From assembly GCF_018326265.1 (NCBI RefSeq), contig NZ_AP023360.1:2409501-2473500 (forward strand): a DNA stretch of 64,000 nt. The letters are read 5' to 3'. Of this stretch, positions 53,501 to 61,571 are shown one piece after another. The position numbers were made by a program, and so were the translations under genes. A model generated the notes under the pieces. That model searched no databases. It was not told where the DNA came from and saw only the letters and a list, made by a program, of their open reading frames with translations. The DNA is from Catellatospora sp. IY07-71. Its GTDB lineage: Bacteria; Actinomycetota; Actinomycetes; Mycobacteriales; Micromonosporaceae. Numbering within the stretch: position 1 is the first letter of the stretch; the number at the start of each line of letters is the position of its first letter.

Positions 53501-55174
53501 GTGGACGCCAACGAGATCGCCGCAGGCCGCGAACGCTGGCAGCAGCGGTACGACAAGGCGCACAAGCGCCACGCGGACTTCACCACGCTCAGCGGCGTCG
53601 AGGTCGAGCCGCTCTACGGCCCGCCCGCCGGCGTGGACTACCCGGGTTTCGAGAACATCGGCTGGCCGGGCGAGTTCCCGTTCACCCGGGGCCTCTACCC
53701 GACCGGCTACCGGGGCCGGACCTGGACCATCCGCCAGTTCGCCGGGTTCGGCAACGCGGTGCAGACCAACGAGCGCTACAAGCTGATCCTCGGCGCGGGC
53801 GGCGGCGGCCTGTCGGTCGCCTTCGACATGCCGACCCTGATGGGCCGTGACTCCGACGACGCCCGCTCGCTGGGCGAGGTCGGCCACTGCGGCGTCGCCA
53901 TCGACTCGGCCGCCGACATGGACGTGCTGTTCGACGGCATCAAGCTGCAGGACGTCACCACCTCGATGACCATCTCCGGCCCGGCCGTGCCGGTGTTCTG
54001 CATGTACCTGGTCGCCGCCGAGCGCCAGGGCGCCGATCTGAGCAAGCTTGACGGCACCCTGCAGACCGACATCTTCAAGGAGTACATCGCGCAGAAGGAG
54101 TGGCTGTTCGACCCCGAGCCGCACCTGCGCCTCATCGGCGACCTGATGGAGTACTGCGCGCACCACATCCCGAAGTACAAGCCGCTGTCGGTGTCGGGCT
54201 ACCACATCCGCGAGGCCGGGGCGACCGCCGCGCAGGAGCTGGCGTACACGCTGGCCGACGGCTTCGGCTACGTCGAGCTGGGCCTGTCCCGCGGCCTGGA
54301 CGTGAACGTGTTCGCGCCCGGCCTGAGCTTCTTCTTCGACGCGCACATCGACTTCTTCGAGGAGATCGCGAAGTTCCGCGCGGCCCGCCGCATCTGGGCC
54401 CGCTGGATGCGCGACGTGTACGGCGCCACCAGCGAGAAGGCCCAGTGGCTGCGCTTCCACACGCAGACCGCGGGCGTCTCGCTCACCGCTCAGCAGCCCG
54501 TCAACAACGTGGTGCGCACCGCGGTCGAGGCGCTGTCGGCCGTGCTCGGCGGCACCAACTCGCTGCACACCAACGCCCTGGACGAGACCCTCGCCCTGCC
54601 CACCGACGAGTCCGCCGAGATCGCGCTGCGTACCCAGCAGGTGCTGATGGAGGAGACCGGCGTGGTCAACGTGGCCGACCCGCTGGGCGGCTCCTGGTAC
54701 GTCGAGGCGCTCACCGACAAGATCGAGGCCGAGGCCGAGGCGATCTTCCAGCGTATCAAGGACCGGGGCACCGACGGCACCATCACCAGCGGCATCCTGC
54801 GCGGCATCGAGGACGGCTGGTTCACCTCCGAGATCGCCGACTCGGCGTACACCTACCAGCGGGCGCTGGAGGAGGGCCTCAAGCGCATCGTCGGCGTCAA
54901 CTGCCACACCGGCACCATCGCCAAGGAGCTGGAGATCATGCGGGTCTCCCACGAGGTGGAGCGCGAGCAGGTCAAGCTGCTCCAGGGCCGCCGCGCCGAC
55001 CGCGACCAGGCCACCGTCGACGCCGCCCTCAAGAAGATGATCGAGGTCGCCCGCACCGGCGCCAACATGGTCCCCGCCATGCTCGACGCCTGCCGCGCCG
55101 AAGCCACCCTCGGCGAGATCTGCAACGCCCTGCGCGACGAGTGGGGCGTCTACCGCGAACCCGCGCGCTTCTAA
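53501..55174 (+). CDS. icmA: Isobutyryl-CoA mutase large subunit (IcmA type, no B12 domain)
   Basis: Adenosylcobalamin-dependent mutase subunit that interconverts isobutyryl-CoA and n-butyryl-CoA. The 557-residue chain contains only the substrate-binding barrel; the B12-binding domain is a separate small subunit (IcmB) not found in this window. Specificity residues decide the call: Phe80 ([10 protein letters not shown]) and Gln198 (EYIAQKEW) are those reported for IcmA, where methylmalonyl-CoA mutase has Tyr89 and Arg207. GTG 53501 has GGGAGG upstream. The closest match to the ethylmalonyl-set operator lies in front of it, tying butyryl-CoA supply to the same control. Confidence 0.88.
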   Translation: MDANEIAAGRERWQQRYDKAHKRHADFTTLSGVEVEPLYGPPAGVDYPGFENIGWPGEFPFTRGLYPTGYRGRTWTIRQFAGFGNAVQTNERYKLILGAGGGGLSVAFDMPTLMGRDSDDARSLGEVGHCGVAIDSAADMDVLFDGIKLQDVTTSMTISGPAVPVFCMYLVAAERQGADLSKLDGTLQTDIFKEYIAQKEWLFDPEPHLRLIGDLMEYCAHHIPKYKPLSVSGYHIREAGATAAQELAYTLADGFGYVELGLSRGLDVNVFAPGLSFFFDAHIDFFEEIAKFRAARRIWARWMRDVYGATSEKAQWLRFHTQTAGVSLTAQQPVNNVVRTAVEALSAVLGGTNSLHTNALDETLALPTDESAEIALRTQQVLMEETGVVNVADPLGGSWYVEALTDKIEAEAEAIFQRIKDRGTDGTITSGILRGIEDGWFTSEIADSAYTYQRALEEGLKRIVGVNCHTGTIAKELEIMRVSHEVEREQVKLLQGRRADRDQATVDAALKKMIEVARTGANMVPAMLDACRAEATLGEICNALRDEWGVYREPARF

Positions 55175-55188
55175 CCCTGCGTGGCGGC

Positions 55189-55255
55189 GATCTTGCGCGG
55201 GCTGTGGGTGCGACACGCCCAAAAGGGGCGAATCGCTAACAGCTCGCGCAAGATC
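55189..55255. repeat. Palindromic element family C, copy 3 (67 bp)
   Basis: Starts GATCTTGCGCGGGCTGTGGG and ends CAGCTCGCGCAAGATC. The G in each arm (GGGCTGT/ACAGCTC) is a partly compensated change relative to the AACTGT/ACAGTT of other copies. It has a clean inner hairpin CGCCCAAAAGGGGCG. Confidence 0.9.
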
Positions 55256-55323
55256 GTCGTGATCATCGTGGCAGGGGGGAGCTTTGCGGGGGGTTCGTCA
55301 CCGGCGTGGGAGACTGGGTAACC

Positions 55324-56268
55324 ATGAGCGATCTCCGACCCGGACAGTCGATCTTCACGCGTGGCGCCGTGGACCTCGGCGCGCTGGCCGCCCGCAACCA
55401 GGCGGCCCAGTCCGCTGCCGCGCAGCAGCAGGCCGCGCCCGCGGCGAGCCAGGCCGGCGGCCCCGGCAACGGCGGTTTCCCCGGTGCGCCCGCGGGGGGC
55501 GGCGTCGTGGTGGACGTGACCGAGGCCAACGTCCAGGACGAGGTGCTGCAGCGGTCGATGACCACCCCGGTGGTGGTGGCGTTCCTGGCGCCGGGCTACC
55601 CCGAGGTGCAGCAGCTGGCCGACGCGCTGGCGCAGTTCAACGCCGCCGACGGCGGCTCCTGGGTGCTCGCCCGGGTGGACGTGCAGGCCGACCCGCGGCT
55701 GGCGGCCATGTTCCGGGTGCAGAGCGTGCCCACCGTGTACGCCGTGGTCGGCGGGCAGCCGATCGACGCGTTCGCCGGGCCGGTGCCCGCCGCGCAGCTG
55801 CGCCAGTGGCTCGACGCGGTGCTGCGCGCCGGCGGCGTCGAGGTGGCCGTGCCCGAGGACCCGCGCCTGGAGGCCGCCGACGAGGCACTGATCATGGGTG
55901 ACCTCGACGAGGCCGAGCGGGCGTACCGCAAGATTCTTTCGGACTCGCCGAAGGACGCCGCGGCCGAGGCGGGCCTGGCCCACGTGGTGCTGGCCAAGCG
56001 GGTGGCCGGAGTGGACCCGCAGGCCGCGGTCGCCGCGGCCGACGCCGCGCCCGACGACGTGGCCGCGCAGCTGAAGGCGGCTGACATCGAGGTGCTGGCC
56101 GGTCAGGCGGAGCAGGCGTATCGGCGGCTGGTGGAACTGGTGCGCCGCGTCTACGGTGACGATCGGGAGGCGGTGCGGCAGCACCTCGTGTCGCTGTTCG
56201 CCGTCGCCGGGCCGGACGATCCCGCGGTGGCGACCGCGCGACGCGCCCTGGCCAGCGCTTTGTTCTAG
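55324..56268 (+). CDS. Thioredoxin-fold protein with TPR-like C-terminal half, no CXXC (CnoX/YbbN-like)
   Basis: A 314-residue protein. A Gln/Ala-rich N-terminal linker (about 15-60) leads to a thioredoxin fold (about 60-165) in which the active-site segment reads FLAPGYPEVQQ, with no cysteines, so it cannot be a disulfide reductase. The cis-proline region VQSVPTVYAVVGGQ is intact. The C-terminal half has TPR-like helices (LIMGDLDEAERAYRKIL). This matches the chaperedoxin CnoX/YbbN and mycobacterial Rv1324 layout, which hold unfolded proteins and deliver them to chaperonins. ATG 55324 is used; no clear ribosome-binding site was found. Confidence 0.87.
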   Translation: MSDLRPGQSIFTRGAVDLGALAARNQAAQSAAAQQQAAPAASQAGGPGNGGFPGAPAGGGVVVDVTEANVQDEVLQRSMTTPVVVAFLAPGYPEVQQLADALAQFNAADGGSWVLARVDVQADPRLAAMFRVQSVPTVYAVVGGQPIDAFAGPVPAAQLRQWLDAVLRAGGVEVAVPEDPRLEAADEALIMGDLDEAERAYRKILSDSPKDAAAEAGLAHVVLAKRVAGVDPQAAVAAADAAPDDVAAQLKAADIEVLAGQAEQAYRRLVELVRRVYGDDREAVRQHLVSLFAVAGPDDPAVATARRALASALF

Positions 56269-56295
56269 ACGGAAGAGGGCCCGGGGGAGAGGTGT

Positions 56296-57276
56296 ATGCG
56301 CCGCATCGCGGTACTCGACGCGCCGTCGAACCTGGGCCTGCGCCCGCCGACCGAGACCTCCGTGCCCGGCTGCGCCAAGGCGCCCGGCGCGCTGCGCGAC
56401 AAGGGGCTGCTCACCCGGCTCGACGCCCGGGACGCGGGCTGCCTGACGCCGCCGCGCTACGACCCGGGCGACTGGCGGCCCGGTGACGGCGTCGCGCACG
56501 CGGCGCAGATCCACTCGTACAGCGTGCGGCTGGCGGAGCGGATCGGCGCGATCGTGGACGGCGGCGAGTTCCCGCTGGTGCTCGGCGGGGACTGCTCGAT
56601 CCTGCTGGGCTCGGCGCTGGCCATGCGCCGGCTCGGCGAGGAGGTCGGCGGCCGGATCGGGCTGGTCTTCGTGGACGGGCACTCCGACTTCCGGCACCCC
56701 GGCAACGCGCCGTACGTCGGCGCCGCCGCGGGCGAGGATCTCGCCCTGGTCACCGGCCGGGGCCAGACCGAGCTGGCCGGCATCGAGGGCCGCCGCCCCT
56801 ACTTCCGCGACACCGACGTGGTCGTGCTCGGCATCCGCGAGCACGACGAGTACCGGCTCGATCTCCAGGCCGCCGGCTTCGCGGTCCGCCCCGCCACGGC
56901 CGTGCGCGCCGAGGGCGCCCGCCGCACCGCCCAGTGGGCCCGCGAGCGCCTGGCCGACTGCGCCGGCTACTGGGTGCACGTCGACGTCGACGTCCTCGAC
57001 CCCGCCGTCATGCCCGCCGTCGACGCGCCCGAGGCGGGCGGCATCGCCCTCACCGAACTCGAACTCCTGCTGGCGGGCCTGGTCAACACCACCGACTGCC
57101 TGGGCATGGAGATCACCGTCTTCGACCCCGACCACGACCCCGACGGCCGCTACGCCACCGAACTCGTCGCCGCCCTCACCACCGGCCTGACCCCCCTCCT
57201 CCCGCCCAAACGCGCCGCCAAACCCCGCGTCCCCGCCCCCCGCAAGGCCACCCCCACCCCCCGCGCCGTCGCCTAG
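56296..57276 (+). CDS. Arginase/agmatinase-family metallohydrolase
   Basis: A 326-residue ureohydrolase-fold protein. Metal-binding motifs are GGDCS (98-101 region, Cys100), VDGHSD (Asp127, His129, Asp131) and HVDVDVLDP (two Asp). The first is normally GGDHS, so one manganese-ligand histidine is a cysteine here. The substrate could be arginine, agmatine, a guanidino acid or formimidoylglutamate; no substrate loop is diagnostic. The C-terminal 25 residues are a Pro/Lys/Arg tail (KRAAKPRVPAPRKATP) outside the fold. ATG 56296 follows GGGGGAGAGG. Confidence 0.88.
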   Translation: MRRIAVLDAPSNLGLRPPTETSVPGCAKAPGALRDKGLLTRLDARDAGCLTPPRYDPGDWRPGDGVAHAAQIHSYSVRLAERIGAIVDGGEFPLVLGGDCSILLGSALAMRRLGEEVGGRIGLVFVDGHSDFRHPGNAPYVGAAAGEDLALVTGRGQTELAGIEGRRPYFRDTDVVVLGIREHDEYRLDLQAAGFAVRPATAVRAEGARRTAQWARERLADCAGYWVHVDVDVLDPAVMPAVDAPEAGGIALTELELLLAGLVNTTDCLGMEITVFDPDHDPDGRYATELVAALTTGLTPLLPPKRAAKPRVPAPRKATPTPRAVA

Positions 57277-57313
57277 CCCCGGCTCCCCGGTCCCCGCCCC
57301 CGCGCCCTGCTGC

Positions 57314-57374
57314 GTTGATCATGAACTTAGGGGCGTGTTCGACGGCGTGTCGCTCCCCTAACTTCATGATCGAC
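57314..57374. repeat. Palindromic element family B, copy 3 (61 bp)
   Basis: Starts GTTGATCATGAACTTAGGGG and ends CCCCTAACTTCATGATCGAC, with the core TTCGACGGCGTGTCG. The most symmetric B copy, 37 bp after the arginase-family stop. Confidence 0.9.
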
Positions 57375-57440
57375 AAGGTTCGGGGCGTGGCGGGGGATAC
57401 GGGAGGTGGAGGGGGGCGTGGGGTGCGGCGGCCTCGGGGT

Positions 57441-57446
57441 TAGGGT
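57441..57446 (+). promoter_or_regulatory. -10 hexamer of the leaderless type (TAGGGT)
   Basis: Ends 8 bases before ATG 57454, with no ribosome-binding site. Confidence 0.55.
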
Positions 57447-57453
57447 TGCGCGC

Positions 57454-57810
57454 ATGCCTGCTGTGCTGTCCACCGTGACGACGATCGTCGCCCTGCTGCT
57501 GGCCGCTCTCGCGCTGCTCGCGGCGGCGCGCAACCGCGCGCCGGACCGGGTGCAGTTCATCGGGACGATCGTGGTCAGCGTCGCGGCCGTCGTGCTGGTC
57601 GGGGCGGCCGTCGTGAGCTGGATCGGCGGGCATACGCCGGTGGAGATCACCACCTTCCTCGGGTATGCCCTGACGATGCTGCTGCTGCCCGCGGGCGCGT
57701 GGATCGTGGGCCGGATGGAGCCGACCCGGTTCGGCAGCCTGATCGTCGGGGTGGCCGCGCTCATCGTGCCGGTGCTGGTGCTGCGCATCGGGCAGGTGTT
57801 CGGTGCCTAG
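57454..57810 (+). CDS. Small four-helix membrane protein, unknown
   Basis: A 118-residue protein with four predicted membrane helices (about 5-24, 36-58, 65-85 and 93-113) and almost no loops. The frame is open back to 57406, but ATG 57454 starts the first helix and sits 8 bases after a -10 hexamer. The stop overlaps the next start by 8 bp, so the two small membrane proteins are made together. No family was recognised. Confidence 0.75.
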   Translation: MPAVLSTVTTIVALLLAALALLAAARNRAPDRVQFIGTIVVSVAAVVLVGAAVVSWIGGHTPVEITTFLGYALTMLLLPAGAWIVGRMEPTRFGSLIVGVAALIVPVLVLRIGQVFGA

Positions 57811-58201
57811 GCCAGTGAACACGGGGCTGGGCCGGGTGCTGGTCTTCGTGTACGGCCTGTTCGCCGTTGCGGCCACCTGCCGCGCGGGTGTGCAGATCAT
57901 CCTCAAGTTCGGCGAGGCACCGGTCTCGTACCTGCTCAGCGCCCTGGCGGCGGTGCTCTACATCGTGGCCACGGTGGGCCTGGTGCGCGGCGACGCCGGT
58001 GGGCGGCGGCTGGCCCAGGCCTGCTTCGCCGTCGAGCTGATCGGCGTGCTCGCCGTCGGCACGCTCAGCGTGCTCCAGCCGCAGGACTTCCCCGACGCCA
58101 CCGTCTGGTCCGGCTTCGGCGAGGGGTACGGCTACCTGCCGCTCGTGCTGCCCGTGCTGGGCCTGATCTGGCTGCGCCGCCGGGAACCCGCCTCAGCCTG
58201 A
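57803..58201 (+). CDS. Small four-helix membrane protein, unknown (partner of the preceding gene)
   Basis: A 132-residue protein with four predicted membrane helices (about 10-31, 42-62, 70-90 and 108-126) and a basic tail. GTG 57803 overlaps the previous gene by 8 bp; GTG 57818 is an alternative. Translational coupling to a protein of similar size and shape suggests a heteromeric membrane complex. No motif or family was recognised. Confidence 0.75.
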   Translation: MPRPVNTGLGRVLVFVYGLFAVAATCRAGVQIILKFGEAPVSYLLSALAAVLYIVATVGLVRGDAGGRRLAQACFAVELIGVLAVGTLSVLQPQDFPDATVWSGFGEGYGYLPLVLPVLGLIWLRRREPASA

Positions 58202-58253
58202 CCGCCCAGGGCAACCCCGCCCCGCTGATCGGGTACCCAACCAAGATCGTGTT

Positions 58254-58320
58254 GATCTTGCGTGAACTGTGATGACTTCGCCCGGAATGGGCATGTCGTA
58301 CCCGCAGTTCACGCAAGATC
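58254..58320. repeat. Palindromic element family C, copy 4 (67 bp)
   Basis: Starts GATCTTGCGTGAACTGTG and ends CGCAGTTCACGCAAGATC, with an inner CGCCCGGAATGGGC hairpin. It lies between convergent genes. Left-arm and right-arm bases agree exactly over the outer 14 bp. Confidence 0.9.
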
Positions 58321-58337
58321 GGCGCCGGTGGGTCGGG

Positions 58338-59309
58338 TCAGGGGTTGAGGGTGGTGTGGGTCCAGGAGCGCCACTTGAGGTACTTGGGGCCGGGCTTGCC
58401 CATGTAGCTCCACGGGTGGCGGGTGACGAGGGTGTCGCCGATGCGGGTGAAGCAGTACTCCGCCTCGGTGAGCCGGTCGGACATGGACAGTGCCATGGCG
58501 AACGTGTTCCACAGGCGCGGGGTCTCGGGGTCGGGGCGGAAGTCCGGGTGGAGGATCGAGGCGTGGGCGGCCGCGGCGATCTCGTCGCCGATGCCGGCGC
58601 CCTCCATGTAGTCGTAGTCGCGGTCGTTGTCGAGCCACTCCTCCAGGTAGGCGGCGGCGACCAGGCCGGGCAGGGCGGTGCCGGGGTGGGCGGCGGCCTT
58701 CTCCCGGGCGAACGCGAACATCAGCTCCGAGCTGCCGTGCCACTTGCGGCACAGCGCCTGCAGCATCGCCCAGTGGGCGTCGGTGTGGACCGGGTCGACC
58801 GCGATCACGGCCTCGTATCGCCGGGTGAGCTCGTCCAGGCCCTTGGAGCGGGCGTTGGCCAGGGTGAGCAGGCCCGCGAGCGCCTCCACGTTCTTCGGGT
58901 CCCGGTCGACGACCTCGTCCAGGCAGTTCTCGGCCAGCGTCAGCCGCTGGCGGGTCACCTTCCAGGCCTCCTCCGAGACCGTGTTCGCGTAGCCGCTGCC
59001 CCGCGCCTCCCAGGCCCAGCTGATCGCCATGAGGCCCTTCACCAGTAGCGGCAGGACCGGATCGGGGTCGGTGCGGATCGCGTCGTCGATCCACTCCGGC
59101 AGGCCCTGCTTGGAGGAGGCGATGCCGACGTAGAACCCGTACGCCGCCGGGTCGGCGTTGTCGATGATCGCGCGGGCGGCCGGCCAGTCACGCTCGCCCA
59201 GCAACCGGCTCAGCCGACGGGCCTCGGCGTCGCCGAGGAAGGGGTCGAACACGATCTCGGGCTGGTCGTCTTCGGCGACGGCGACGGTCTTCTTGCGGAA
59301 CGGCCACAT
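58338..59309 (-). CDS. TPR-like soluble protein, unknown function
   Basis: A 323-residue, mostly helical protein. Helix pairs such as LTLAENCLDEVVDRDPKNVE and FAMALSMSDRLTEAEYCF have the 34-residue spacing of tetratricopeptide repeats, and the end (HPWSYMGKPGPKYLKWRSW) is rich in aromatics. ATG 59309 is preferred to the upstream in-frame start at 59339, because a TACGGT hexamer ends 9 bases before it. It may be a scaffold or stress protein; no family name can be given. Confidence 0.75.
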   Translation of the reverse strand: MWPFRKKTVAVAEDDQPEIVFDPFLGDAEARRLSRLLGERDWPAARAIIDNADPAAYGFYVGIASSKQGLPEWIDDAIRTDPDPVLPLLVKGLMAISWAWEARGSGYANTVSEEAWKVTRQRLTLAENCLDEVVDRDPKNVEALAGLLTLANARSKGLDELTRRYEAVIAVDPVHTDAHWAMLQALCRKWHGSSELMFAFAREKAAAHPGTALPGLVAAAYLEEWLDNDRDYDYMEGAGIGDEIAAAAHASILHPDFRPDPETPRLWNTFAMALSMSDRLTEAEYCFTRIGDTLVTRHPWSYMGKPGPKYLKWRSWTHTTLNP

Positions 59310-59317
59310 GGCGCCAC

Positions 59318-59323
59318 ACCGTA
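59318..59323 (-). promoter_or_regulatory. -10 hexamer of the leaderless type for the TPR-like gene
   Basis: TACGGT on the minus strand ends 9 bases before ATG 59309. Confidence 0.45.
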
Positions 59324-59364
59324 TCGGCTCCGCCCGCACCCCGCTGACCGCCGAAGATCCAATC

Positions 59365-59431
59365 GATCTTGCACGAACGGTTGACCTTACGCCCGGAAAG
59401 AGCGTGTCGTACCCACAGTTCGTGCAAGATC
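59365..59431. repeat. Palindromic element family C, copy 5 (67 bp)
   Basis: Starts GATCTTGCACGAACGGTTG and ends CACAGTTCGTGCAAGATC, with an inner CGCCCGGAAAGAGCG hairpin. The A in GCACGAA is matched by the T in TTCGTGC, a compensatory pair relative to other copies. It lies 26 bp after the stop of the penicillin-binding lipoprotein gene. Confidence 0.9.
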
Positions 59432-59456
59432 GCCGCGGGAGAGGGGTGGGGCGGGG

Positions 59457-61370
59457 TCAGCGGATCGCGCGGAGGAACTTCTCGGTCACGGGGACTGCGG
59501 TTTCGCTGGGCTTGACGCCGTTCTCGACGAAGACGGCGAAGGCGATGTCGCCCTGCCAGCCGATGAACCAGGCGTGGGTGTGCGCGGGGTTGTCGTCGTA
59601 CTCGGCGGTGCCGGTCTTGCCGGAGACGGGGCCGCCGGGGACGTCCTTGAGGGCGGTGGCGGTGCCGACGGTGACGACCTCGCGCATCATCGCGCGCAGC
59701 GGGTCGAGGGTGGTCTGCTTGAGGGCGGGGCCGTCGGGGGCGGCCTTGGCGGGAGCGGGGTCGAGCAGCAGGACGGGCTGCTTCCACTGGCCGCGGGCGA
59801 CGGCGGCGGCGACGCCGGCCATGGCGACGGGGCTGACGATGGTCTGGCCCTGGCCGAAGACGGCCGCGGCCAGCTCGGTGGGGCTGCCGCCGGCCGACAC
59901 CCGGCCGGTGAAGGCGGGGTAGCCGAGGTCCCAGGTCTGGCCGAGGCCCAGCGCGCTGCCCGCGGCGGCCAGCCCTTCGGGGCCGAGCTGCGGGGCCAGC
60001 GAGGCGAACGCGGTGTTGCAGGACTTGGCGAAGTCGGTGTGGAACGGGACGCTGCCCAGCTCCATGAAGTTCGAGTTCTTGAACTGGCGGCCGTCCACGG
60101 TGAAGAACTTCGGGCACGGCACGATCTGGTTCGCGGTCACCTTGCCCGCGTCGAGCAGCCCGTACGCCGAGACGGCCTTGAAGGTGGAGCCCGGCGGGAC
60201 CTGCGCGGTGAAGGCCAGGTTGTCGTCGCCGCTGTTGGCGACGGCGAGCAGCGCGCCGTCGCTGATCCGGATCGCGACCATCGCACTGCGCTGCTTGACC
60301 GAGCCGAGCGCCTTCTCGGCGGCGAGCTGGACGGCCGGGTCGAGGGTGGTCTTGAGCGCCTCGCCGGCCTTGGCCTCGATGGTGTAGAGCGGGGTGTCCT
60401 GGCGGGTGCCGTCGGCCGCCTTGCGGGTCGACACGACGCTCAGCCCCGGGGCGCCGCGCAGCCGGTCGTCGTAGGCGCGCTGGAGGCCGCCCAGCCCGGC
60501 CTGGTCGCCGACGGCGTACACGCCGGGCTTGCTGTCCATGATCTCCTTGGTGACCGGGCCGACCGTGCCCAGCACCGCGCGGGCGAAGGTGCGGCTCGGT
60601 GCGAGCAGCCACTGCTCGTCGCGGGTCACCGTGCCGGGCAGGGCGGTGAACTCGGCCTCGATCGGCGAGTACGCCTCCAGGCGCAGGGTGATGATCTCGA
60701 CGAAGGCGTCCGGCTTGGCGGCCTTGACCCGGGCGGCCAGGTCGCTCGTGCCGGCATCGATCTTGGCGGTCTTGAAGAGCGCGGCCAGATCGGTGACCAG
60801 CTTGTCCAGGTCGGTGACGTCGCGCGGCTGCACGCCGATCACCTTCACCGGCCGCGGCTTGACGATCTCGTCGCCCTTGCCGTCCAGCACCCCGGCCCGC
60901 GCCGCGGACTTGCGGCGCACCTCCAGCTCGTCACCCTTGGTCAGCTTCGGGTGCACCACGGCCGGCTCCCAGATGACCTGCCAGCCGTCCTTGCCCTTGG
61001 TCATCCGGATGCTCGTCGTGTACTCCCAGGTGACCTTGTCGGTGACCGGCTGCGACACGGCGACGTCGGCGAAGGCCAGGGCGTTCTCCACCCGCGGGCT
61101 CTGCTTGGTGAGCGCCGGCGGCTTGTCCTTGAACGTGCCCTCCAGCGCCTTCAGCTCGGTGGCCACGGCGGCGGCGTCCACCCGCTCGCCGGAGGCGCGC
61201 ACGAAGCTCACGTCGGTGAAGGAGCCGGACTTCCAGCCCGCCAGGAAGGCGTCGAGCATCGGCTCCGGGCCGTCGTCCTTCGAGCAGGCGGCGAGTGCCG
61301 GGAACAGCAGCGAGGCCGCCACCAGGGAGAGGACAATCTTGGGACGGCGTACGTTCGCGCGCAGAGCCAT
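59457..61370 (-). CDS. Penicillin-binding lipoprotein with MecA-like N-terminal domain (class B transpeptidase)
   Basis: Cross-links peptidoglycan on the outer face of the membrane. The 637-residue protein begins with a lipoprotein signal and lipobox LAAC (Cys29). A NTF2-like MecA N-terminal domain (about 35-150) and a dimerisation domain follow. The transpeptidase domain has S395TFK (active-site serine), S450CN and K585TG. This is the layout of mycobacterial PbpLipo and staphylococcal PBP2a. ATG 61370 is chosen because it begins the signal peptide; the frame is open further upstream without meaning. It is divergent from the glutamate dehydrogenase gene. Confidence 0.93.
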   Translation of the reverse strand: MALRANVRRPKIVLSLVAASLLFPALAACSKDDGPEPMLDAFLAGWKSGSFTDVSFVRASGERVDAAAVATELKALEGTFKDKPPALTKQSPRVENALAFADVAVSQPVTDKVTWEYTTSIRMTKGKDGWQVIWEPAVVHPKLTKGDELEVRRKSAARAGVLDGKGDEIVKPRPVKVIGVQPRDVTDLDKLVTDLAALFKTAKIDAGTSDLAARVKAAKPDAFVEIITLRLEAYSPIEAEFTALPGTVTRDEQWLLAPSRTFARAVLGTVGPVTKEIMDSKPGVYAVGDQAGLGGLQRAYDDRLRGAPGLSVVSTRKAADGTRQDTPLYTIEAKAGEALKTTLDPAVQLAAEKALGSVKQRSAMVAIRISDGALLAVANSGDDNLAFTAQVPPGSTFKAVSAYGLLDAGKVTANQIVPCPKFFTVDGRQFKNSNFMELGSVPFHTDFAKSCNTAFASLAPQLGPEGLAAAGSALGLGQTWDLGYPAFTGRVSAGGSPTELAAAVFGQGQTIVSPVAMAGVAAAVARGQWKQPVLLLDPAPAKAAPDGPALKQTTLDPLRAMMREVVTVGTATALKDVPGGPVSGKTGTAEYDDNPAHTHAWFIGWQGDIAFAVFVENGVKPSETAVPVTEKFLRAIR

Positions 61371-61483
61371 GCGGGCATTGTGCCGTAAGGAGCCCTGCCC
61401 GTGGGAACCCGTGCTGTCCGACAGCGGACTGCCCGGCGCGGTGTCGGTGGCCCCCGAACGCGTGCCTGGCGGCAGGTGCTGGC

Positions 61484-61489
61484 TAGGCT
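61484..61489 (+). promoter_or_regulatory. Candidate -10 hexamer for the glutamate dehydrogenase gene (TAGGCT)
   Basis: Lies in the 201-bp divergent gap, giving a leader of about 80 nt. No clear -35 was found. No repeat element occupies this gap. Confidence 0.4.
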
Positions 61490-61571
61490 GGGGTTGACGA
61501 CGGGACGGCCCCTGCAACGGCCCGTCCCACCAACGACCCACAGCGTGGTGGGCGAAGGGGAGTGCTTTCTC

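Noticed and set aside
53501..55174. Annotating this gene as methylmalonyl-CoA mutase large subunit
   Set aside because: Phe80 and Gln198 replace the Tyr and Arg needed to bind the methylmalonyl carboxylate, and there is no B12 domain.
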